DNA from: Actinomycetales bacterium | GTDB taxonomy: Bacteria > Actinomycetota > Actinomycetes > Actinomycetales > Microbacteriaceae | Length of the DNA: 64,000 bases | Assembly (NCBI GenBank): GCA_015655415.1 | Contig: JAATFB010000088.1 | Location: 112,156-176,155, forward strand | Direction of reading: 5' to 3' | Shown here: positions 57,863-64,000 of the stretch, piece after piece | Numbering within the stretch: the first letter of the stretch is position 1 | Layout of the letters: every line of letters starts with the position of its first letter | Notes under the pieces: model-generated | Told to the model about the DNA's origin: nothing | Databases searched by the model: none | What the model saw: only the letters and a program-made list of their open reading frames with translations | Position numbers and translations under genes: made by a program

Positions 57863-60808
57863 TCAGCCCGCGCGCTCCATCAGCAGGCCGAGCTCGGGAT
57901 CGTAATGCAGTCGCATGCCCGCCAGCTCGGCCTCCCGCCGTTCGTCGAGCACGAGCACAAGCTCGCCCTTCAGCAGCGGCGACTGCTGCCAGCCGGCGAA
58001 GCCGTTCGCCTCCAGCTCGCGGAGCACTCGATCGATCCGCCACTCAGCGGTCAGCGACGACGGGAGCCGCAGCGTGCACTCCGCCAGAGCCCACGCCTGC
58101 GCGGCAGAAGGCGGCATCTGCGTGGGGATCGCCTGTGGCTCCGCTCCGTCGTGTTCGAGCAGGCGGATCTCGTCGCCGACCCGCTGCACGACGATCACCT
58201 CGATGGACGCGTCGGCGTCGCGGACCTGCGCCTGTCCCTGGCCGGTGTCGTCCGCCTCCCCGACGCCCGCCTCCAGCCAGTTCACGAGGTCACCCGTTCG
58301 CGGCGGGGCGAGGAGGAACGTGTGCGCGTCGGCCTCCTTGCGCGCTCGACGTTCGGCGGCGTCCTGGTCTGCCCGGGCCCAGGCGTCTGACCATGACTCC
58401 GGCACCCGGAAGCGGCCCTCCGCGGCCTCGGCCACCGAGGGCGGTATGTCATCCGGCAACGAGAGCCTTCCTTCGCGTTCCTCGAGCACGGCGATCGATG
58501 CGAGAAGATCCCGCATGCCATAGACGGCCGCCGACCCGGCGTCGGGGAGCGGTGGCTCCGCTGACCAGTCCGCTCCGGTGAGATAAAGCGTCGGGTTGGC
58601 CAGCAGCTGCGACCGATTGGCACGCTCATGACGTTGCAGGCGTCCTGCACGCTGGAGGATCAGGTCCACCGGGGCGAGATCGGAGACCATCACATCGAAG
58701 TCGACGTCCAGGCTCTGCTCGAGCACCTGTGTGCCGACCACGATGAGCGGACGATCGCCGAAGCGGGTGCTGTCGGCGAGGTGCGAGGTCGGTCCGAGCT
58801 CGTCGCGCAGGATCGCCTCGCGATCCCTCCGGTCGCGGGCTATCAGCCTGGCGTGCACCATCACGATCCGAGCCGAGGGAAACGCGGTGTGCAGCAGTTC
58901 GGCCGTGCGCTGCGCGCGCGAGACGGTGTTGCGAACGACCGCGGCCGCCCCACCCTGTGCCAGGCAGTCGGCAAGGTTCCGCACGAGTGTCTCGTCGTCG
59001 TCCGCGATCTTCGCGACGCTCAACGTGGAGCGGCGAACCGATGCCTCCGGTCGGTCGACGAATGTCGTGCCGTCCGGGGTGACGGCGGTGAGGAGGGGAT
59101 AGGCGCGTTCGGCTCTCAGCTCCTGGAATGCATCCGTGGACGTCGCGTGCGGTTCACCGGTTGCGGAGGCCGGCTCAGCGTCAACCGCCCCAGACTCGGT
59201 GGCTCGCCTGCCGGCCCCAGGGCGCGCCCGTGTTGGCTTCGTGCCGACGCCCGCGTACGCGGCGGCGAAGCCGCGGCGGTCCTCGGGGGCGAGCGTCGCC
59301 GACATGAGGATGGTCGGCACCCGGTGCTCTCCGAGCCAGCGAAGCAGGCGTCTGAGATACACCTTCATGTAGTCGTCGCTGGCGTGCACCTCGTCGATGA
59401 CGACGACCTTGTTCGCGAGACCCAGGTGTCTCAGGACCACGTGTCGCGACTTGAGCGCCGCGAAGAGCGCCTGATCGATCGTCCCGACCACCATGCTCGC
59501 CAGCTGTCCGCGCTTCCGACCGGTCAGCCAGACGTGCGAGGCCATGACCTCGTCCCGGGGCTCGTCAGCCACCCCGTCATGCAGAGGACGCTCATCGGCA
59601 AACCCCGTGTGGCCTTCGCGCACGAGCCCTCGGTACTCCTCGTTGAGTCGGGCCTTGCCGTGGGCGAGGAAGGCGGAGAGGATGTGCGGTCCGCGCGCAT
59701 CCGGGACCGCCTCCACCCACCGGTGCACCCGATCGAACATCGCGTCGCTCGTCGCCATGGTCGGCAAGGCGTAGAACACGCCGCCCGCCCCGGTACGAGC
59801 GGCGAACTCCTCCGCGCAGAGCAGCGAGGTCTCGGTCTTGCCCTCGCCCATGGGAGCCTCGACGATCAACAGGCATGGTGCGCCCACCTTCCGCGCGAGC
59901 TCCAGCGCGTGCTGCTGAACCGGCCGGGACTGCGCTCCAGGTGGCAGCCCGAAGCGTTCCTGCAGCAGCTTGGATGCCGTTCCGCTCGGCTCCATGGCGT
60001 GCCAGTGGGGGGCAAGGCCGAGTCGCCTCCAGGCCCTGTCCACCCGGGCGGACAGGTCGGCCGGCGTCACGTCGTAGGCGAACAGATCGCCGCTGGCGAT
60101 CCAGTCGGCGACGATCACGATCGCCGTCAGGAGAACCTGTACGGACTGGGGCAGAGGCCTTTCTCTCCAGTCTGCGACGAGATCGGTTGCGGCGGCGAGC
60201 TCGGTCGCGTATGCGGCCAGCTCGTCTTGCACGAGCGCCCACTTAGCACCACGACCCAGGAGTCCGGGGCGTTCATCGCGGATCAGGCGGATGCGCTGGG
60301 ATGTCGGCGGGGTTCCGTGGTGTCCGCCGGGGACCACCGCGTAGGTTCGGGCGGTGTCCCGCTCCCACCCGTGAACGTGCAGAAGCCAGCGCTCCAGCAG
60401 CACCTGGCTGCAGGCCGAGTGCGGGGCGTCGCTCGAGCGCAGCGGATACGAGGGCATGCGCAGGCCCGCCCGATCCATGGAGTCGGCGAGATCCTCCAAC
60501 TGCGCAGCGAACGCCGGTGTCGCTTTGCCGAGATCGTGGATGCCCGCGAGCCACATCACGAGGCTTCGTGCCGACTCCGGGTCACCGCCCGCCGCCGCCT
60601 GGATGCGGTCGGTCACCGAGCGAGGAAGCCATTCGTCCCACAACCGAGCCGCTACCCCCGCACTGTCGGCCATGTGCGCGTACAGAGGAAGCCAGCTGTT
60701 GCTCGCGGATCGCGGGGATTTCGCCCACACCGAGCGCGCCGCCGCGCTGAGAGACTCCGTGAGGCGGGCCGGATCCGGTGTCAACGCTCCCCCACACGAT
60801 GGACGCAT
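57863..60808 (-). CDS. cas3: CRISPR-associated helicase/nuclease Cas3
   Basis: A 981-residue type I-E effector nuclease. The N-terminal HD domain shows HMADSAG (H45), GIHDLGKATPAF (H91-D92) and VPGGHHG (H163-H164), and the ADWIASG segment closes it. The SF2 helicase has Walker A EAPMGEGKTE (K324), DEVH box VVIDEVHASD (472-475), motif III ILMSAT and motif VI LQRAGRLQRH. After Cascade binds DNA, Cas3 nicks and degrades the non-target strand. ATG 60808 is annotated; TTG 60784 behind GGGGGAG is an alternative that overlaps the stop of a short upstream ORF. About 300 bp separate it from cse1, holding the mini-CRISPR. Confidence 0.94.
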   Translation of the reverse strand: MRPSCGGALTPDPARLTESLSAAARSVWAKSPRSASNSWLPLYAHMADSAGVAARLWDEWLPRSVTDRIQAAAGGDPESARSLVMWLAGIHDLGKATPAFAAQLEDLADSMDRAGLRMPSYPLRSSDAPHSACSQVLLERWLLHVHGWERDTARTYAVVPGGHHGTPPTSQRIRLIRDERPGLLGRGAKWALVQDELAAYATELAAATDLVADWRERPLPQSVQVLLTAIVIVADWIASGDLFAYDVTPADLSARVDRAWRRLGLAPHWHAMEPSGTASKLLQERFGLPPGAQSRPVQQHALELARKVGAPCLLIVEAPMGEGKTETSLLCAEEFAARTGAGGVFYALPTMATSDAMFDRVHRWVEAVPDARGPHILSAFLAHGKARLNEEYRGLVREGHTGFADERPLHDGVADEPRDEVMASHVWLTGRKRGQLASMVVGTIDQALFAALKSRHVVLRHLGLANKVVVIDEVHASDDYMKVYLRRLLRWLGEHRVPTILMSATLAPEDRRGFAAAYAGVGTKPTRARPGAGRRATESGAVDAEPASATGEPHATSTDAFQELRAERAYPLLTAVTPDGTTFVDRPEASVRRSTLSVAKIADDDETLVRNLADCLAQGGAAAVVRNTVSRAQRTAELLHTAFPSARIVMVHARLIARDRRDREAILRDELGPTSHLADSTRFGDRPLIVVGTQVLEQSLDVDFDVMVSDLAPVDLILQRAGRLQRHERANRSQLLANPTLYLTGADWSAEPPLPDAGSAAVYGMRDLLASIAVLEEREGRLSLPDDIPPSVAEAAEGRFRVPESWSDAWARADQDAAERRARKEADAHTFLLAPPRTGDLVNWLEAGVGEADDTGQGQAQVRDADASIEVIVVQRVGDEIRLLEHDGAEPQAIPTQMPPSAAQAWALAECTLRLPSSLTAEWRIDRVLRELEANGFAGWQQSPLLKGELVLVLDERREAELAGMRLHYDPELGLLMERAG

Positions 60809-60882
60809 CCGAGTTGCCGGCGTCGGTCGTCGAGGCGTCGACCGGCACTCCCGAGAGCCGGAGACCCTCTCCTGCTTGTCAT
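60781..60882 (-). CDS. Possible leaderless 33-codon ORF overlapping the cas3 start
   Basis: ATG 60882 stands 7 nt downstream of TAGGCT (60895-60890), the same geometry as the leaderless genes in this window. The frame (MTSRRGSPALGSAG...) ends at a TGA (60783-60781) inside the cas3 N-terminal region, overlapping the candidate TTG start of cas3 (TTGA). The peptide resembles no family known to me. It may couple translation to cas3 or may mark the true cas3 promoter. Confidence 0.35.
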   Translation of the reverse strand: MTSRRGSPALGSAGRRLDDRRRQLGCVHRVGER

Positions 60883-60941
60883 GGCGCCGAGCCTACCTTC
60901 CGCCCACGACGCCGGCACCACCCGGTTTGGGGCATCGCGAG

Positions 60942-61213
60942 GGATCATCCCCGCCTGCGAGTCCTGCACCCACGCAGCTTGACATGTGGCTGCAAGACGT
61001 GGGAGTGATCCTCGCCTGTGCGGGGAGCACGTGCGCCAGCCGAGGGTGGCGCGGGTCTGGTTGGGATCATCCCCGCCCGCGCGGGGAGCACCAAGGAGAT
61101 TGGATGACATGCCTATCGCAGTGGGGATCATCCCCGCCTACGCGGGGAGCACTTGTCCTTCGACGTGTGCCCGAGCAGCGTCCAGGGATCACCCCCGCCT
61201 ACGCGGGGAGCAC
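60942..61213 (-). CRISPR. CRISPR array, leader-distal segment (5 repeats)
   Basis: Five 28-nt repeats start at 60942, 61003, 61064, 61125 and 61186, each separated by 33 nt. Written on the plus strand the consensus begins GGATCATCCCCGCCTACG and ends CGGGGAGCAC; the transcribed strand is minus. The first repeat has lost its 3' half and the second has several changes, the usual decay at the trailer end. The segment abuts the cas3 promoter region on one side and an IS256-family element on the other. Confidence 0.95.
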
Positions 61214-61220
61214 GCGGTCA

Positions 61221-62619
61221 AGTCCCGTTGTGTGGTGTAACTGGTGATCTTTCGGTTTAGGCGCTGAGGGCCATGATCGTGTCGGTGTTCACCTCGCTTC
61301 CAGTTTCAGCAACGGGGCGCATTCGGGAGCGGGTGAGGATGTCGAGTCCAAGGTAGCGGCGCCCCCTCCGCCCACTCGTCGGTCTGCTCGGCGAGGACTC
61401 CGCCGACGAGGCGGATGATCGCGTCTCCATTGGGGAAGATCCCGACGGAGCCGGTGCGGCGACGGATCTCTTGGTTCAACCTCTCGTTGGGGTTGTTCGA
61501 CCGAATCTGCTGCCAGAGATCCTTCGGGAACGCCGTGAACGCGAGGATGTCCGCCCGGGCGGTGTCGAGGTGCTCGGCGCCCTTGGGGAGCTTCTCGGTG
61601 ACGTAGTCCAGGGTTCGGTCGAACTGCGCGTTGACCGCTTGGGCGTCGGGCTGGTCGTAAACGGAGTGGAGCATCGCTTTCACGGCCGGCCACATGCTCT
61701 TCGGCGTCGCGCTCATCAGGTTCGCCGCGTAGTGGGTGCGGCAACGCTGCCAGCTGGCGCCGGGCAGGTTCGCGGCGACCGCGTCTTTCAGTCCGGTGAG
61801 CGTCGGAGGTGACCAACTGCACCCGGCAAGACCCCGGGCGACCAGGTCGGCGAAGAACGCGTTCCACGCGGGCCCGGTCTCGTTGGTGGCGACTTGCAGG
61901 CCGAGGACTTCCCGGCGGCCGTCGCCGTTGACTCCGGTCGCGACGAGGACGACGGTGTTCACGACCCGGCCGCCTTCTCGGGCTTTCATCGTCAGGGCGT
62001 CGGCGGCGACGAAAGTGAACGGGCCCGCTTCCGCCAGGCTTCGGTACCGGAACACGTTCACGTGCTCGTCGAGATCGGTCGCCATCCTCGACACCTGCGA
62101 TCTCGACAAGGAGTGGACGCCGAGCTGCTTCACCAACTTGTCCATCCGCCTCGTGGAGACGCCGGCGAGATAGCAGTCCGCGATCACGGTAATGAGGGCG
62201 GCTTCGGAGCGTTTGCGGCGCTCGAGGAGCCACTCCGGGAAGTAGCTTCCCTGCCGCAGCTTCGGGACGGCGACGTCGATCGTTCCGGCTCTGGTGTCGA
62301 GGTTCCGGTGGCGGTAGCCGTTGCGGTGCGTGGTTCTGGTGTCGGAGCGTTCGCCCCATTCGGCGCCGACGATGGCGTTCGCGTCGGCGGAGAGGAGGGC
62401 GTTGATCATGGTCTGCAGCAGGTGCCGCATCAGATCCGGGGACGCGTCGGTCAGGGCTTCGCCGAGGACGGTCGCGGGGTCGACAATATGGGGTGCGGTC
62501 ATCGTGTTGATGCCTTTCGAGTGGGTTGTAGGAGATTCCTCGAAGGATCACACGGTGGCCGCGCTCACGTCCGCAACGACGCTCACGACCACCGATCAGT
62601 TACACCACTATGCGGGACT
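61221..62619. mobile_element. Decayed IS256-family insertion inside the CRISPR array
   Basis: About 1.4 kb between imperfect terminal inverted repeats: AGTCCCG-N4-GTGGTGTAACTG at 61221 and its complement ending at 62619 (19 of 23 positions agree). It contains one transposase gene on the minus strand. It splits the array within a spacer region: 7-8 nt remain on the left and about 28-29 nt on the right. No 8-bp target duplication is visible, so the flanks may have been rearranged since insertion. Confidence 0.8.
61257..62502 (-). pseudogene. IS256-family (mutator type) transposase, frameshifted
   Basis: ATG 62502 begins a protein close to actinobacterial IS256-type transposases (MRHLLQTMINALLSADANAIVGAEWGERSDTRTTHRNGYR). 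The first catalytic Asp lies in FVAADALTMKAREGG and the Glu in NNPNERLNQEIRRR. The middle Asp motif VQLVTSDAH is readable only in another frame (61804-61830); the main frame gives CSWSPPTLTGLK there, so two indels surround the active-site Asp. An extra G in a G run near 61365 breaks the C-terminus; without it the frame would read RRYLGLDILTRSRM and end at TAA 61257. The main frame as it stands stops at 61306. The enzyme is probably inactive. Confidence 0.8.
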
Positions 62620-62647
62620 CCACTCGCTGCGCTCGTGATGGGCACAG

Positions 62648-64000
62648 GGATCACCCCGCCTACGCGGGGAGCACATGTAGTCCTCCGTCTTCTGCCCTTC
62701 ACGCTCGGGATCACCCCCGCCTACGCGGGGAGCACCTTTGGACGCGTTGCGGGACGCCTGCGAGCAGGGGAGCACCCCCGCCTGCGCGGGGAGCACCCAA
62801 CCGTGGGATGGGCTGAGCTGCTTGACGAGGGATCACCCCCGCCTGCGCGGGGAGCACGAGGGCCGGGACATGGCGATCGCGTGTGCGAAGGGATCACCCC
62901 CGCCTGCGCGGGGAGCACCATACCGGTGGGGGTGGCAACGCTGGTGGCGGCGGATCACCCCCGCCTGCGCGGGGAGCACTCTCGGTGGCACCCGGCGCAG
63001 AGTGCTTGCCCGGGATCACCCCGCCTGCGCCGGGAGCACCTTGGACTCCCGATAGGCGGCCTTCCGGACACGGGATCACCCCCGCCTGCGCGGGGAGCAC
63101 CTAATGCCACCGCCAAGCACGCAGTGTCCTGGGGGATCACCCCCGCCTGCGCGGGGAGCACGTCTTCTCGACTTGGGCAGCAGGGACCCCGGAGGGATCA
63201 CCCCCGCCTGCGCGGGGAGCACCGTTTCGTTGTCATTGGTATGTCCTCCGAGACGGGATCACCCCCGCCTGCGCGGGGAGCACGAGAACGAGGCATGGGT
63301 ACTCGACGCCGAGCAGGGATCACCCCCGCCTGCGCGGGGAGCACGCCTCGCGGCCCCGTTTACACGCCTACCCCCTGGGATCACCCCCGCCTGCGCGGGG
63401 AGCACGCGGGGCGCCGTAGGCGCTAAGCCATTGGCGCGGGATCACCCCCGCCTGCGCGGGGAGCACTCGTAGTGCCCGAGTACGCGGGTCACGGGGCAGG
63501 GATCACCCCCGCCTGCGCGGGGAGCACGTCAGGAAGAGGTCAGCGTCCGACGGTTCCCCAGGATCACCCCCGCCTGCGCGGGGAGCACCAAGCCGACATT
63601 GCCGCGGGTGGCGCAGCTGATGGCATCACCCCCGCCTGCGCGGGGAGCACCCAGGTCGAGTTCAAGAACGGGTCGGTCATCATGGGATCACCCCCGCCTG
63701 CGCGGGGAGCACCGCGGTCCCGGACAGCTTCGCGAGCGTGGCGGAGGGATCACCCCCGCCTGCGCGGGGAGCACCCTGCCCTCGTCCGCACAGAAGATCT
63801 CCACGAAGGGATCACCCCCGCCTGCGCGGGGAGCACGCACCGGTCGTCAAAGACCCCGGCGACAAGATGGGATCACCCCCGCCTGCGCGGGGAGCACAGC
63901 GAGCCTCTCGAACTCCGCCCCGGCCACGAGGGATCACCCCCGCCCGCGCGGGGAGCACCCCGTCGGACATGCCCGGCCTGAAGCGCGGCCGGGATCACCC
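62648..64000 (-). CRISPR. CRISPR array, main segment (22 full repeats and one cut by window end)
   Basis: Repeats start at 62648, 62708, 62769, 62830 and then about every 61-62 nt to 63931, with a partial repeat at 63992. On the plus strand the consensus begins GGATCACCCCCGCCTGCG and ends CGGGGAGCAC; on the transcribed minus strand it is the actinobacterial I-E repeat with stem CCCCGC/GCGGGG and handle GTGATCCC. Two repeats (62648, 63013) lack one C, and 63623 and 62769 have single changes. Spacers are 33 nt, four are 34 nt. All are different. The leader lies beyond the right edge. Confidence 0.97.

Noticed and set aside
61257..61366. Programmed frameshifting at the G run near the transposase C-terminus
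   Set aside because: IS256-family transposases are not known to need it, and the gene has two further indels around the active site, so decay is the simpler explanation.
62610..63981. Several reading frames across the CRISPR array with repeated GITPACAGSTR or GSPPPARGA text
   Set aside because: They are translations of the repeats and spacers in three frames. The 61-nt period explains them, and there is no start signal.
62648..64000. Spacers matching sequences within this window (self-targeting)
   Set aside because: By eye no full spacer matches any other part of the window. A computed search of the whole genome and of phages would be decisive.

Overview
The window is high-GC DNA from an actinomycete, most likely a member of the Microbacteriaceae. 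This rests on codon use, the frequent GGATGCC string, many GTG starts, an F420-type luciferase-like oxidoreductase, a MarP-type CvpA/serine protease fusion and the arrangement of housekeeping genes. No rRNA or tRNA gene was seen. At least sixteen genes or short ORFs have a TANNNT -10 box 6-8 nt before the start codon, so leaderless transcription appears to be the rule for monocistronic genes here.

Layout. 1-8.3 kb: SGNH hydrolase (cut by the window edge), luciferase-like oxidoreductase, membrane protein, SMP-30 lactonase, mannitol dehydrogenase family enzyme, GH3 lipoprotein. 6.9-11.6 kb: a PucR regulator divergent from gabT-gabD (GABA to succinate). 11.9-18.4 kb: alpha-L-fucosidase, DHA2 drug exporter, VOC and DUF1905 proteins, YdcZ-type exporter, orphan PotA-type ATPase. 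19-24.8 kb: MarP-like protease, efeO-efeB iron-uptake pair without efeU, secreted phospholipase C family protein. 25-31.9 kb: two aldo/keto reductases, two MarR regulators and a 1,323-residue fused ABC exporter. 32-36.2 kb: small proteins, including a protein with about 39 Met and 12 Cys in 133 residues, then a GntR-MFS pair. 36.5-51.1 kb: oxidoreductases, PhoB-like regulator, upp, tadA, CDF transporter, proC, ktrB-ktrA, ArsR regulator, bS22, glutaredoxin, Dabb protein, a large membrane alpha/beta hydrolase and an archaeal-type aspS.

51.2-64 kb is a complete type I-E CRISPR-Cas locus on the minus strand: cas3, then cse1-cse2-cas7e-cas5e-cas6e-cas1-cas2. The CRISPR array lies on the far side of cas3, is transcribed on the minus strand, and runs off the right edge. 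Its leader is not visible. The leader-distal end, with degenerate repeats, faces cas3 and is interrupted by a decayed IS256-family element.

The most notable signal lies between cas3 and cse1. A minimal two-repeat CRISPR-like unit (57700-57771) has degenerate repeats that keep the hairpin and the 5' handle. The first 11 nt of its short spacer match the start region of the cse1 promoter except at position 6, the base flipped out of Cascade pairing. This looks like a crRNA-like RNA that directs Cascade to repress its own operon (CreR/CreA type). A second, weaker degenerate repeat-spacer-repeat unit lies just beyond cas2.

The intergenic regions are rich in repeats: a 20-bp dispersed motif that has also expanded inside the ABC exporter gene, a 65-bp palindromic element in three copies, hairpin repeats and several minisatellite-like tracts.
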